NCBI GenBank assembly: GCA_033002965.1
Contig: JAURVB010003519.1
Span: 1 to 64,000 of the forward strand
Direction of reading: 5' to 3'
Source of the DNA: Piper betle
Taxonomy: Eukaryota; Streptophyta; Magnoliopsida; Piperales; Piperaceae
Length of the DNA: 64,000 nt
Positions 1 through 13,173 of this stretch are shown here, in pieces (within the stretch, counting starts at the first letter, position 1; every line of letters begins with the position of its first letter). The notes beneath the pieces are model-generated. The model had not been told where the DNA came from. It saw only the letters and a program-made list of their open reading frames with translations, and made no database searches. The position numbers were made by a program, and so were the translations under genes.

Positions 1-1365
1 ACTGTGTGGGAAGATAAGGTTCATATGTGACATGAAAATTATTGATGCACCGAGATATCAAGAGGGCAATACCAGCTTACACAGGTATGGAAGATATGAT
101 ACATGGAATGTACTAATTTCGTATAGGTCCTACCACACGTGCTATCGATTCTTATCCATTGGTTTCATAGATATTGATTGATCAGATCTGATTGAAACTT
201 ATCTTCTTCCATGGTTTCACTGAACAGAGTTTTTGTCCCTTGCAAGTTTCATTCTACATCCATCTTCCCAACCTGCTAAAATTTGATTATGAATGCAGGG
301 TGTTTGATACATAATACTTGGTAGACATTGACAAAAGCTGCTAATTGATTGTTAACTACCTTGGAGAAGCTTTTATTTGACCAAGAATTAGTCAGATGGA
401 TCACAGTTGATGACTAGCTAGTGTTTAGTAAGTATGAAAGGATTGTCTTCCTTGACAAGAACTCTGATCTTTTAGATTAATATTGTAGTTTATATTAATA
501 TCCTCATTGAATAGTATTTATAAATTTAATTTAGCATTGTGTGCATTGTCATATAAAGTAGAGGTTCACTCTATTCTTCATGTGTCATGCAGAAAACAGA
601 CCTGCTAGCCAAGTGTGCTTGGTGGCCACTGCAGTTGCCTCCAATTCAGTGGAAGCAAAGCTTTGAAAGAATAAAAATGGCCAATCATATGTGCTTCAAT
701 AATGTCATTGCTTCATTTTGTTTGTGCAAGTTCTATTTTACATTGGCTAGCTCATGTTCTTTTTTTATTCCGTTCACAAAAAAATAGATCGAAAAATGGT
801 AAAATGGTTATGCAAATATATCTCCATTTTTGCTGCTCTTGCAGTAATGGAAGCAAGACTCGAAGTTTCCTTAGCTCGAGTTTGTTCATCTGCCAATATG
901 AAATGATATTTGCATAAATATTATTTATTTATTCTTTCTTCTTTTTCGTCCACCTATTTCCATTTAACTCGGAAATAAATTAGTTGGTGATTAATTCAAT
1001 ACAAAGTAAAACTCAACTCGACTCACTCTATCGAAACCCTAAATGAGATTTATAAGCTTATTTTTGTTGTATCATTACTAACATTTTGGCATCTTCCATC
1101 TATACCCCATGTTGTAAAACTCAGATGAAAAGCTTATCATTTTCTTTTTAATGTCAAATGAAAACCTACATAGGAAAAAAAATAATAAGAGAGCTACTCT
1201 TCCATCTCTTCCATTACATCTACCATACACAGTTGGCCTCAACCCCTTCCCTCTTATTCCTCTATTTACACCAAAAAAGAGGAAACAAAAATGAAGATCA
1301 AGCTAAGAAGAAGAACAGATATTCGAAGCATGCAACAAACCAATCTTTGAGATAAAGAAGAAATG
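1..1365. other. intergenic, no gene recognised
   Basis: AT-rich DNA downstream of the RAV-type gene, which is transcribed leftward. Open frames here are short, lack recognisable domains and show no splice-linked partners. The last 200-300 bases probably include the 3' UTR of the RAV gene. I see no RNA gene or transposon end. Confidence 0.5.
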
Positions 1366-2436
1366 TCACAAAGCTCTTACGCATTGCTTCTTGCAATGCT
1401 CAGTCTTCACCAACTCCATCCCCTTCACCCTCTTCGAATCATTCCCACACACAGCCCCGTCGTCGCGGTCACCACCTCCGGCTGGTACTCCGACGATATC
1501 CACCCCAAACAGACGAACCATGGTCGCTGGCGGCGGGGCTCCGACGTCACCTGCATGGCCGCTCCTCTGCTTCCAATCAATGTACAGCTGCATGTCGTCG
1601 CCGGTGGACTTGGAGAAGCTCACTACATCGCCGGCTTTGAGGTTCTTCTCCTTCACGAACCTGCTCCACCCCTTGGTGAGCACGTAGCTCTGGCTACTGT
1701 TCCAATACGAGTACCGAAACCTCCACACCTTGCCGAAGCTGTCCTCGAAGTTGAGGAGAAGGCCGTTGCAAGGTTTCCCAATCTGCAATGGGAAGTGCTT
1801 CTCGGCGTGCTGCTTGGGTATGACCAGCCGGTTGAGCTTGCCGACGTCGCTGGGCGTGACGGCCTTGTCGAAGAGCAGAGCCCTCTGTTTTTCACTCGAG
1901 CTCTGCCGCCGGCGGTCGTCGCCGGCGCCGGTGACGAGGCTTCGGCGGCTGTGCTGGAGCTCCTCGAGGTAGGTGTGCTTGCGGAGCATGTCGACGATCT
2001 CGGCCTTGGAGCGGGAGTTGATGAAGAGGGCCTCGGCGGCAGCGTCGGCGTCGCCGGCGGCGGCCCTGTCGGCCAGGGGGGCGAAGTTGGTGGCAGCGTC
2101 GCGGCCGCGGAAGCGCTGCGCAGCGGCGTCATAGGCCCGGGCAGCGTCGGCCTCGCAATTGAAGGTGCCCAGCCACACCCGCTGGTGCTTCTCGTAGATC
2201 TGCGCCCCCCACCGGCCATTGGGCTGCGGCACCACCCCCTTGAACTTGGACGACGGCAGCTTCCTCCCCGACTCCGCCTCCCCGACTCCGACGTCGACCA
2301 CCTGTTTCTTCTCCATGGACGAGGACAAGGAGTTGCCGGAGCTGTCCTCAATGCAGCTACCATCCATGCTCTGCGCAGCAGTTTCTTGAGCACAGACCAG
2401 CAGAAGCAGCTGCTCGCAGGCTGTGCTATCTTTCAT
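1366..2436 (-). CDS. AP2/ERF and B3 domain transcription factor (RAV/TEM family)
   Basis: Intact single-exon gene of 356 codons, the usual RAV size and structure. An AP2 domain covers about residues 63-118 (SKFKGVV start, [19 protein letters not shown] core, AARAYD). A B3 domain covers about residues 187-293 ([20 protein letters not shown] start, [23 protein letters not shown]). After B3, RLFGV at residues 308-312 is the known B3 repression motif of RAV proteins. Family knowledge: these nuclear proteins bind bipartite CAACA/CACCTG sites and repress targets such as flowering and gibberellin genes (TEM1/TEM2) or act in stress and growth control (RAV1/RAV2). The ATG is the first in frame and leaves a normal-length N terminus. 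The opposite strand carries a 358-codon open frame that is only a GC shadow. Exact orthology within the family cannot be settled here. Confidence 0.95.
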   Translation of the reverse strand: MKDSTACEQLLLLVCAQETAAQSMDGSCIEDSSGNSLSSSMEKKQVVDVGVGEAESGRKLPSSKFKGVVPQPNGRWGAQIYEKHQRVWLGTFNCEADAARAYDAAAQRFRGRDAATNFAPLADRAAAGDADAAAEALFINSRSKAEIVDMLRKHTYLEELQHSRRSLVTGAGDDRRRQSSSEKQRALLFDKAVTPSDVGKLNRLVIPKQHAEKHFPLQIGKPCNGLLLNFEDSFGKVWRFRYSYWNSSQSYVLTKGWSRFVKEKNLKAGDVVSFSKSTGDDMQLYIDWKQRSGHAGDVGAPPPATMVRLFGVDIVGVPAGGGDRDDGAVCGNDSKRVKGMELVKTEHCKKQCVRAL

Positions 2437-2760
2437 TAGAGGTGGAAGAACTGAAAAATCTGGAAGTGGGTTTTCTTCTCTGGAGTAGCAAGATTGCGAT
2501 TATGGCATGCATATATATACATTGGAGAGGAATTTGATATATTTATATCTCCTTTCCATATTCAATGGTGTTCTGGGGGTGGGGGGCTTTGAATTGGGGG
2601 AGGAGAGAGTCAACTCATGGCCAATGGGGGTGTGGGCAGAGTCAAATCTTGTGGGAAAGAGTTGGTTGGGTCCAATCTAAGAGGCCAAGTTGGAAGTCTC
2701 TAACTTTTTTACATCTTTGCATTCTTTGTTCATCCCCCCCCTGAGCTTTGTTGCCTGCTG
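2437..2760 (-). promoter_or_regulatory. RAV gene 5' leader and core promoter
   Basis: On the minus strand a TATATATA stretch (plus 2511-2519) lies about 75 bases before the ATG and is the likely TATA box. Just beside it is a CATGCA RY element (plus 2506-2511), the motif bound by ABI3/FUS3-type B3 proteins. No uORF of note. The TATA call is reasonable; the role of the RY site is inference. Confidence 0.4.
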
Positions 2761-5700
2761 CTTTGGCTTACAAAACACCCCACCTAAATTAGGGATCGGA
2801 TAATAACCCACCCCGGATTATATTATAGCCTAAAAGATACAACTTTAGCTGTTATAAATTTTGATAATGCCGAGGGATACCGTATAGGTCTAAGGGTGGT
2901 AGCCTAATTAAGGAACACTAATTATTTCTAAATGGTTTGATGTAACGAGATAAATAAGCTTTGGATGGAGTTAATTACCCAACAAGTTAATTAATTAATA
3001 TGGTATTAATTATAATGTTCACTAGCTATGAGCAATTAGTTGTTTAGTGTGCATAATACTCTGATATTTTAACCAAACTTTGTTTGAATAATCACTTCTA
3101 CTAGAAAAGCTTAAACATGGAGAAAATGAGAATTCCGAAAGCTCATTGGAAACAGAGGTTTGTGGTATCAAAGATAAACAGCTATGGCAGATTTATTAAC
3201 CTGGTACGCACTCATGCAGCAATGACCCACAAGTGGAGAGGAGGGGATAGACACAACCGAGCTCATCAACCTAAGACTATTCCTTAGCTTTATATCGGAT
3301 GAAATGTGAAGGGCAATATTGGTCCCTCCTCCTTTCAAGCTGGCTTTGTTTTATTGCCCAGGTTCAATTTCATCTTTGCTTGACATAGACTTGTGGCTTT
3401 TCTGTGTGCACCGTCTTACTTCCTTCAAGTTCTGCTTGCCCAAGTCCACAAATTGGTTGTCTTCCCTTTTACCAAATTTACTCCATTTGAAGCTCATTTA
3501 AGGTGGTGGACATGGGATAGTGAGATTACTAGAGATTTGAAGTTCTCTGTAGCTAAATCCAAGTGCAAATATTTGAACAGATCAAGCTCGTGACATGGTC
3601 TTCATCAAGTGGCATCAGAAGGCTTGACCTGGTGATTAATATGGGAAGTAAATGCTGGTCTTGTTTGGATCAAATTGCAAAGACAGATGAAGACTGCCCA
3701 CTTGCACAAAAACCAGGTGTTGGTTTTAGATTAATCTGGTTGAGGGTTGGAGCAGATCCCTGGTTTTGATTTCTTACCAGCAAGTAGAACCTATCATTTT
3801 ACACAAAGAATATGGTTGCATAAACATGTCACAACGTTCTACACTGCAACAAAAAAATATCAATTTTGGTGGTGTTTCTGATCAGCAGGATGTGTGTGAA
3901 ATAGAGCATGTAGGCTGTGGAGCTTTCTCACCAGATAAGGTTTCTTGGTTTCACACTTTCCCCTGGGTTCTAACTTTTTCATGGTAAAATGGTGGTACTT
4001 ACTTCCTTTTCTGCTCGTAGATTCAGAATCATTGTTAGTAATTCCCTGCCCATGAAAATATATACGTCCATTTAATTATCAAAAGAATCCTTTGTTAGAG
4101 TTCGATTATACAATCCTTGGCCAGATACTTGGTTTCTTGTGAATTGTGATCCACTGGGTCTACTGGATTGATATTGACCTTTAACATTGAACGAGATCTC
4201 CAAAACTTGGCTATATTTTCTTGAGTCAGTTGTATATTATTGCATTTTTACTATTAGGTCGAACATTTGTATTAAACTGTCCAATAATTTTGACCCTAAT
4301 TGCTGGCTTTCCAAATACAAGATCACCCAAACACGGATAGGTACTTCTTGCTTGGCAATTCCCACACCTAACATTCTTATCTCCATTAACATTCATGTTC
4401 CATATCAATCAAGATGGGACTCCACAGATCAATGATTCAAGGCTTGAAGTAAGTTGTTTAGTCCAGGGAGCGTGTATTCGGGCAAAACTGTGCTTGATAT
4501 TCCTGGGTTGAAGGAATTTCACAGCTGCCTATATGGGTCAGGTAGTGATGGGGAGTATAACGTCCAAACAAAACCGATGAGCGGAAAGGTCAGAGCTTGG
4601 GACACAGCATGGGGCAGCCAAAAGCAAATAGGTACTGCGATCTGACCAGTTTGTGAAGCTTTGAGAAAAGATGTGAGCCAGAATAAAGTAAGTGTGAACT
4701 TTGTGACTCAGTTATGCTTCAAATTGCACCTCCTTTGATGTTTCTCAATATATCGTAGACTAGCAACTTGAGAAGATTTTGTAAGGTGTGGTCTTTCCTT
4801 CAACACAGAAAAAGAAAATATCACATATAAATTTACGCCAGAAATAATTCAAATGTCATATGTACATCCATCCAGACTTAAAAGCCTCTAAACCCTAAAT
4901 TTTAAACCTTAAATTTAGCTACTCATATTCTTGCTCTAATCACTGGTTTTAGTTAGTAGCATAAACTACCTAGGATAAGTGGAGATACTGAGCACTGCAA
5001 GAGGTTTTTTTTTGTTTTTTTTACGTTAGTATATGCACCATTGAAAATGGAAAGAATATTATTTATGTTGTGAAGACCATTTCTAACAGTTATATACATT
5101 GTTTATTTCGAATAAATATATGCATTGATCTGTCACAACAATATAGACTATATATTGATTAATTATTGGAATATGTAGATTATAAATTATGGGCAAATGG
5201 TGTATTTTAATTTGCAGTGCATTTTCCCTATGCTCATGTTTGTATTATGTTTGTGTTCTCCATGAACGAGGAATCTCTCAACTAGACTCGTTGTCGTCAT
5301 CACCATCGTCAATATCACCAACTCCTTACAAGGTTTTGGTCGGCAGCACAATAATCCATTGATGACCATCAATTGATTTATGATTAATGTTAAATACTTG
5401 ATTATATATACATAACTTTTCAAGAAACAAAATGACATAAGATAGGAAGAAACTGCAAATATTAGTTGGCATAGCTTCCTCTAATTAATTTAATATTTTT
5501 ATTCTTTTTTAAAAATTTTTTTGTCTTGCTGGTGCTATAATGAGATATTTTTTACATGTCTGATGCTGATTAATGTAGAGAAGACATGCAACAAAATTGA
5601 AGAAGTAATTCATGATCAGTTCTTATTACAACCTTGATGGTATATATGTTTTAATTTACCTTTGTCTCAATATTCTTCTAGATCCAAAAAAAAAAATCTA

Positions 5701-6750
5701 ATATAACGCCCTTATCTCGTTGTGAACCATGTAAATTAAGAGCCTTTTCTTAAAGCTGATTTATTTTCTTTCAGCTGTACATTTTCTGTGGTATATATAT
5801 TGATTAATTTTTTTGCATGGGGCTAAGAATTTATGCATGGGAATAAAATGAATGTTATTAATGAAGCTCCTCGAGAACACAGTGAATTTTAAGAAAATTT
5901 TGGGTAACCACTTCATGCAATTTTACATATATGCTACATGCAGATAAAACTTCGGAAAATCACTTCATGACATCATTTACATCATCTTACACTCATATGT
6001 TTTGAACATGCATTCTTTCACTTATATTATTTTGATGCTTGGAAAAAAATGGTCATGTCACCATGGCCATAATGCTATGTTAACCTATTTATAAAATATG
6101 AAGCACCCTGGCCAAATAGTCCTCACATATCAGAATTTCTGCTCCTTTTCCCATGACAGATTGTCAATGCTCCTTTCCGGGCCTTAAAAGAGTATGCAAA
6201 CTATAACTTTGATCTTTATTTAACGAGGTCAACCAAGTCAGCGAGTGCACCAATACATCATTCACTTCCCACCCAAAACCCTATTAAAAACTACAAGTTG
6301 ATGCATTAAGATATCGAAGGATCGGACTACGATGGAATGATTGATATGGGCTCTTTGTCTAGTTATATATTTGTCACAAATAGCAGGTCGTCTGGCTGTT
6401 TTATTTGCCATTTTCAAAGGCGAAAAACGGTAGCATGGAACGAAGAAAGTGTAGTTGGAGAAAGTTCAAAGAGAAGAGCTCGTTAGAAGACAAAGTCCAT
6501 GGAAAGGAGAGTGTGTAAACACTAAAGAGAGCTGCGTCAACTTGACTTGGTTATGGGGGTGAGCAATATTCTGCAACTATATAATTCAAAGCATAATTTG
6601 GAAGAAAAGACATATATATATATTTGAAGCTTGCCCATATTTGGATATATACTGTTGAAACAATTCCGCCAAGGATAAGGTGGAGCAATCCACGTGAACG
6701 CCGTATTTTAGAAACCCTATGTAATTTGTGTGTGTATATGTATATATACA
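2761..6750. other. long intergenic stretch, no supported gene
   Basis: About 4 kb of AT-rich DNA. Short open frames on both strands (for example around 3319-3990 and 4187-4645) have no domain, no good codon pattern and no convincing splice partners. It may include distal promoter sequence of the RAV gene. I cannot support a gene here. Confidence 0.4.
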
Positions 6751-6779
6751 TATATATATATAGTGTACTTGTTATTAAG

Positions 6780-6935
6780 TTTAGCTCACATCGGTCGTAG
6801 ATGATGTGGGTGACTTGTATATAAGCAAATGAAAAAGCCTTATTCACTAATGCTTATCCTACATTAGTCGTAAAGAGTATTGGTCGTAAAAAGTGTTAGT
6901 GACTTATATATAAACTAATGAAAAAGTCTTATTTT
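6780..6935. repeat. dispersed-repeat remnant, partly tandem
   Basis: Two diverged copies of one motif follow each other: CACATCGGTCGTAGATGATG with GTGACTTGTATATAAGCAAA downstream (6786-6840), and ATTAGTCGTAAAGAGTATTG with GTGACTTATATATAAACTAA downstream (6864-6925). This pattern is common in plant interspersed repeats. I could not find element ends or a target duplication. Confidence 0.4.
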
Positions 6936-7817
6936 TTGAATTTATTTTTGGATTAAGAGAAGCCCGTAAAACTTATAAGTCCATTTTGAAGGCCTGAAAG
7001 GGCTTAACACTTAGCATTTTGTCAAGTTTAATATGATTAAGGTGGAGGTGTGAATCTTTAAACCTTAAAAGTATTATTTCTACTGGATAAAATAGAAAAA
7101 TAATTTAAAAGGCAAATATATGGCTCCTAAGGGCATGGCCCCCAATAGACACTTTTTGTCAAAAATTAATTTTCATTGCTTGTTTTACATTTTTTGAGCG
7201 TTATATTTACATTTTTGCTTATAGGTTTGGTGCCAATATTATTGTATTTTAAATTCATGGAGAGACTAAAGAGTTATATAAGAGGGCTGTCAAGGCAAAT
7301 GATATGCAATTCTTTGTTGTTTAAATAATAGAATTCCCAGTTTAAGGAGGAGGAATTATAGGTATGTTGCCAAGTAAGCCTCCTTAAAGCCATGTCAACC
7401 TTTTCTCTCTCATTATTTTTCCTAACTTGCCTTGCATTTAATTTCCCTAATTTTGGAGCAAGTTTGAGCTTAATTCCACAAGTACATAAATATTCATGCA
7501 TGCTAATTTTATATGAGTATAATTTATAATTTAAAAACTCAACATTTAGACTCAATTTGGCATGTTATAGAGTGGAATCGGCTTCAAGCTAATTCAAAAG
7601 AAAGAAAAATAATATATTTTGTTAACTTTTATGACATAATTCGAAGATATTAAATATTAAATTAATCAACATTGAGCATTAATAGAGCTCGATTTAACAA
7701 GTCGCAAAGTCGAGTGCACGAGTCAATCCAGGGAGTCTTTAAAGTAAAAAAAATTTTAAAATTATAATAAGATGTAGAGTGTAGGGGTATAACGAAAAGA
7801 TTTAAAAGAAATATATA

Positions 7818-7820
<3 letters not shown>

Positions 7821-7877
<57 letters not shown>
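7821..7877. repeat. (TA)n microsatellite
   Basis: Nearly perfect TA dinucleotide run of about 57 bases with one TT interruption near 7851. Likely length-polymorphic. Confidence 0.95.
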
Positions 7878-9300
7878 GAACAAGTTGGGGGAAAAGGTGG
7901 GTGGGAGCTGAAATACTGCCAAAGCCAATATTTGTTGGTACCCTGCAGAAGTTTGACAATCTGGGACATAAAAGGATGGCTATCTAACTGCTTCTTTCTT
8001 GATAGGGAGCTGCCTTGACCATAACATAATTGTCAGAAATGTATTAATATTTATCAATGTGGTCATTTATCATTGAAATAGACAAACCATGTTAATTTGT
8101 CTTTCATCAAACTCTAATGTCAATGGTAAGGGCCCAAATGAGTTGGAAACAGTATTACTATTGTTGTTGAATTTGGAACTTCCAATGTTCCACATAATTG
8201 AGTTTGGAATGTTAGAACAACTTTTAAAATAAAGTTTTAAGTTCATTTAATACTTATAATTCACATCATAAAAAAATAACTAGTATCAGCTGGGTAGTTG
8301 ATATTTTTATCTAAGCTGACTTTGATATCGGTCATTGGATTATTAGGATGGTTAGATGATAAAGATATATTTGTCTATATAAAAAAATTATAGTCATATA
8401 ATTTAATTAGGTGGTTAGATTTAAAAGTTGATGATATACTTTTATATTAGCTGCAGTTGATACTAAATTCCTTTATGAAAAAATACCACATATGACAAGA
8501 GTGAGACTGCTATGAGGTCAAGATGTAAGACTTGGCTTTAGAATGCAATCATAATTAAGCAAGATAGTTAGCATATATCTACACGCGTATGAAGGTAAAT
8601 GAATCTTTTTTAATGTAAATAATTACTTGCTTAATTATGATCACCATGTAAGGTCTACTGCATTTTAAGGTGTACTGGATATTTATGCCCTTCTATTCTG
8701 TTTCAACATAGGCTTTTGTTGAATATCATCTCTCATGGACACCATCTCCATGCACATTCTGGGTCATCAAAAAATGGATATGCAGGAGCTGTTGAACTAA
8801 TTAGCTCGCGCTTACATGCATGCTCTACATTATATCAAGTTCAAGAGGAACAAAATATATTTGTTGTTGTCGTGTGGTTAATTCCTTGACAAAAAATGGG
8901 TGGCAATCACCAATGTCGTGAGCTTTTCAAAGCTAAATCAAGCTCTACACAAAGCTTCAAATCCGGCAGCGGTGTCGCATTCATTGCCAGTTAGAGGTGA
9001 CGGTGTAGAAATAGTTTGTGACTAAAGACTAAACAATACCGATTGTTACAAAGAATTGTGTTCTGGCCTGGGTAGCCCATCGACTCACATTGTTTCGATC
9101 TAAACGCTACTTGTGAACTCAATTTTACCAGTATCATCTTCTCCTTCAATATAGAGTTCCATCTTCATCTAACAGAGACGCAATTTTCTAAGCAATAAAT
9201 TGTGAAGAGATCGACGGTATGCTAGGAAAGACTTGCCAATTTCCTCATAGAAAACATACTAAATTAATCACACCCCCAATAACCCAACAAACATCTCAGA
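7878..9300. other. intergenic, no gene recognised
   Basis: AT-rich DNA with no open frame worth naming on either strand and no transposon ends that I could define. Confidence 0.4.
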
Positions 9301-9859
9301 AGAGCATAAAAAATCGATTCAATTACATTGCATGCTTGATCAAAGACCAAGTAGCCAAGATCACCGAACCATAAAACCAAATCCTTCCACACACTTTAAC
9401 AAGCAAGTAACCGTGCGAATGACTCAACATATCACAATTCATTCACTATTTTCACCAGTTCCTTGGATGTTTTCAGACAAAACAGGCCCCATTGAGCATC
9501 AATATCTAAACATTTCCAATTCCCTTCATTTGCCTGGTAAAAATTTATTCACAGAATTTCAAATGCAAAAGCTAATACACCATGCTTCAATTAACAACTA
9601 ATGACATTTGGATAATCGGAAAATTTATAGGTCTATTTATTATAATTGCTGTGAAAGAACTTCATAAATATGCATATTTTTATCAAATTTACCTATTGTA
9701 GGTATCAAAAGCAAGGCCATTTCTATCAAGTAGTGTATCTCAATTAACTATATATATACACATTGTAGATACCACCATCTCCAAAGCAATTTATTAGACA
9801 ACAAAATCAAGCAAGCCCTATAGATCGCCATGCCTTATTAAAAAATCATTAGCAACGGT

Positions 9860-11592
9860 AATAAATACACCTGATTCCCATCAACTGTCAGGCAAAAAGC
9901 AATTATAAAACTTTATAATAATGCAACAGTAAATATATAAACATCCCATCCCATCAATCTTCCTATTTCAATTAACAACTAATTAAAACTAGGCAAATGA
10001 ATGTCTAAACATCAATTGATTTCCTCGTCCGTAGTTACAAATACTAATACCAACAAAATGTTTGGAAAAAAACACAACACAAGCTCCATAAGTGAAATAT
10101 CACCACGAGATAAACATACTCAACCTCCACCAATGATCAGGAAAATTCATTGAGATATTGAGACTACAATAATAAACTAGGTAAGATGCTGCACGAGATG
10201 GATTTAAATTTTACAGACAACCCTCATTGGATATTGAGATACTATAATAATTTAATATCTTAAAGATAGATTCCAATTTTAAAGAAAAATTTTAATCAGG
10301 TGAAGAGATAAACTATAATAATTTGATTTTTTTATTTTATTGTAATCTGATTGATTAAATCTCCAACTGTCATCAGAGAACGACTTTTAGCTTCCCTTTA
10401 TTGGTATAAGTAATGCACACTTTTCCAAATCAGCATAACACACATACAAACTCTAGACCATGGTTAATATTTACACTAAAATGAATCAAAACAAAATAAT
10501 CGAACATCTAGATGTTAACTAATTTCCTTGTCAGTAACTACCAATGCTACCATTCACACCATTTATTGACAACAAAACAGCAATTCAAATCAGCATATCA
10601 CACATACAAACGCTGGACCATGTTTAATATTTACACTAAAATGAATCAAAACATAGTAATCGAACATCTAGATGTTAACTAATTTCCTCGTCAGCAACTA
10701 CCAATGCTGCCATTCAGACCATTTATTGACAAAAAGCAGCACGAACCAAATAGATCAAATATCAGCAGCAACTGACATCCATATAGTGAATAGCACTCAA
10801 TTCCTATCATTTGACAACAGAACTTCACAAAGACGCTAACTTCATTTAAATTCGCACATCAAATATATAAACCCTAAGCATCTCATCAAGTTTCATGTTG
10901 CAATTAAGAGCTAATCAAAACAAGGCAATTAAACAACTAAATGCCAATTGATTTCCTTGTTGGTAGCTGCATACACTAACATCCAAAACAATTTATCAGA
11001 AAACAAACAGTACAAGCCCCATAGAACTGACATTAATATAGTGAATATACTCAATTCCACCTATGGCAGGCAAAATCCATTCATTGAGTTTCTTTAAATA
11101 GTGAATTTTTTTATGAAATTCGCACATCCCAAATGTAATTCCTCAACAATGCCATCAAGTACCATTTTTCTCAATCAACCACTAATTAATCAAAACAAAG
11201 CACATAACCCCTTCATTTGACCTCCTGCGGAGGTACATACTTTACTCACATTCCATCAAATACCATAGGGGATACAAGTTAACGCATACTTACATCAAAT
11301 TCGCACATAGTAGATAAGATAGCAAGACCTACACATCAAATTTCGTGCTTCCAATAACAACTAATCTAAACCAGGCAAATTGAACATTTAAATGTCAACC
11401 GATTACTCATCGCCAGCAACAAACATCAATACACTCAATTCCCATCATATGGCAGGCAAAATTCATTATAACAACTTCAAAAAGACACAAAGTTCACCAA
11501 GTTCCCACAGCACAGGCAAAAGCTTACTCATAATATCAAAGTTATGTTTTTTTCTTAATCAATCACTAATCAAAAACCAAGACAAACCCACT
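9860..11592. repeat. degenerate ~200-bp tandem array downstream of RPL26
   Basis: A block resembling CAATTAACAACTAATTAAAA, then a GGCAAAT and TAAATG stretch, then CAATTGATTTCCTCGTCGGT, recurs near 9965-10060, 10490-10570, 10655-10735, 10905-10990, 11155-11235 and 11345-11430. The final member (about 11550-11610) overlaps the 3' UTR and last codons of RPL26: GACCTCCTG, the complement of the RPL26 end, also occurs at 11219-11228. Copies are diverged, so the array is old. It looks built by repeated duplication of the RPL26 3' end. Unit borders are approximate. Confidence 0.6.
10427..10746. repeat. 160-bp tandem duplication
   Basis: Two adjacent copies (10427-10586 and 10587-10746) share long identical blocks, including CACACATACAAAC, TTAATATTTACACTAAAATG and CGAACATCTAGATGTTAACT, with only scattered substitutions. 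This is the youngest duplication inside the wider degenerate array. Confidence 0.85.
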
Positions 11593-12042
11593 TCAATCGA
11601 CCTCCTGTAGCGACGGCGCGGCGGCTACCTCCTCAGCGGTGAACTTGCCCTTCCCTTTGTCGGCCGCGCGGCCCTTGGCCTTCCGGTCGAGCAAGGCCTT
11701 GCGATCCTTGTCGAGCTTGAGCTTGGTGATGACGACGTTGGAGGGGTGGATGCCAACGTTGACGGTGGAGCCGTTCACCTTCTCTCGGGTGATGCGCTCG
11801 ACATGGATAACCCATTTCCGGCGGTAGACCTGGACCACCTTGCCCTCCCGGCCCTTGAAGGTGCCGCGGGCAACCTGCACCTCGTCGTCCTTGCGGACGG
11901 GGACCGACCGGACGGAGTACTTGTTGCGGAGGTCGGCCGAGAGCGGCGCGCTCATCAGGATCCGCCGGACGCTCGACGGCGCCGTGAAGTGCGCCTTGCG
12001 GCACTTGCGCCGGGAGCTTGACACCCTCGGATTCTGCTTCAT
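11593..12042 (-). CDS. RPL26: 60S ribosomal protein L26 (uL24)
   Basis: Intact intronless gene of 149 codons, close to the usual length of plant RPL26. The N terminus [20 protein letters not shown] and the KOW-type segment [20 protein letters not shown] followed by [13 protein letters not shown] are diagnostic of the eukaryotic uL24 family, as is the [16 protein letters not shown] stretch. The C-terminal tail is lysine- and alanine-rich. The protein sits on the large cytosolic ribosomal subunit near the polypeptide exit tunnel and contacts rRNA. The start is the first ATG and matches the family N terminus. Coding DNA is far more GC-rich than its surroundings. Upstream boxes are typical of ribosomal-protein promoters. 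No defect seen. Confidence 0.97.
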   Translation of the reverse strand: MKQNPRVSSSRRKCRKAHFTAPSSVRRILMSAPLSADLRNKYSVRSVPVRKDDEVQVARGTFKGREGKVVQVYRRKWVIHVERITREKVNGSTVNVGIHPSNVVITKLKLDKDRKALLDRKAKGRAADKGKGKFTAEEVAAAPSLQEVD

Positions 12043-12240
12043 AGCGGCGGCGGCGGCGGCGGAGATGGTGGTGGCGGCGGTTTTCCGATCGTCGTCGCCG
12101 GCGAGGAGTGGGGCTAGGGTTTGGGGTGGAAAAGGGGCTTTTATAGGTGGGAGGAGGATGGGGAGGATCGGAAAATGGGCTTTACAAGAGTTGGGCCTGA
12201 GGAAACGGCCCAGTATAAGTTGAGGCGTTTGCTCGGCCCA
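12043..12240 (-). promoter_or_regulatory. RPL26 promoter: telo-box, TATA and four site II boxes
   Basis: Reading on the minus strand: an AAACCCTAG telo-box (plus 12114-12122), a TATAAA box (plus about 12140-12146, roughly 100 bases before the ATG), and four TGGGCY site II elements or complements (plus 12176-12181, 12192-12197, 12207-12212, 12235-12240). Telo-box plus TCP-bound site II boxes is the established promoter signature of plant ribosomal-protein and other growth-related genes. Confidence 0.8.
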
Positions 12241-13112
12241 TTAGAAGTTTACCTTTAAGCCGTTCTTTCTTCCAATTTTTCCAGGTTCTTTTATTAGTAT
12301 TGAAAATTGAATTATATATGCTAGGAAAGATACTGCAACTTATATTATAAATAAATTTTAATTCAATATATCAACTCTTATTGAATAATAAGATATATTA
12401 TAATAATTTAATATCTTAAATATAAACTCTAATTGACCTTAAATATAAATCATAATTGAATGAGGACATAAACTATAATAATTTAATTTTTTTATTATAT
12501 AATTTTTTCAATGCAAGTAGACATGAAACTAGAAATTTAGGTTTGCCGGGCTTGAGCCCATGACCCTTCACAATAAAAGGTATTATTATTTTTTATAAGA
12601 AGTTAAAAATCAATGTTAACTAGGTTTGAGCCACCCTTCAAAGGTGTTATTATTATTATTATTATTATTTTAATTTAATTAATTAAATCTTCTACTTTTA
12701 ATCTCAGGATGTATTGAGTTTCCTTTGATTAATAAGAATAGACCACGGCTATTGAAATGCAATATTTGTAGCTAAATGATGATTTAACGAAGACGATGAT
12801 TCATTACTTATCAGCTTAATTTGTTGGTGGCACCAGTATACGCTGTCAAAAACAAATCGACCCACAGAATGGAATTGAATTTGTTGGAGAGAAAATTGCT
12901 GATATGCCAAGCGCTTTGGCAACTTTTGGTTTGATGTGAAGTCTCCCTGCTGCCAGCTCCTCTCAATCAAGCTCCTCCAATTTTTAGCAAATAATAACTT
13001 ACCTCATATTGGAGCCTTGCCGCGGGCTATATATATATACATATGCTTATTATAGCGGCCTCATAACATCCTGAACATTCCAAAATGATCAAAATATTAC
13101 ACGCATCAGCAC

Positions 13113-13115
<3 letters not shown>
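12241..13115. other. intergenic, no gene recognised
   Basis: AT-rich DNA with a short TAT/ATT run near 12648-12668 and no supported gene. Confidence 0.4.

Positions 13116-13171
<56 letters not shown>
13116..13171. repeat. (AT)n microsatellite
   Basis: Perfect dinucleotide run of about 56 bases between RPL26 and the aspartic protease gene. Confidence 0.95.

Positions 13172-13173
<2 letters not shown>

Noticed and set aside
1363..2439. 358-codon plus-strand open frame opposite the RAV gene
   Set aside because: It mirrors the GC-rich antisense of a clearly conserved AP2-B3 gene and has no domain of its own.
7762..7959. 65-codon minus-strand frame
   Set aside because: Mostly Ile-Tyr repeats encoded by the (TA)n microsatellite.
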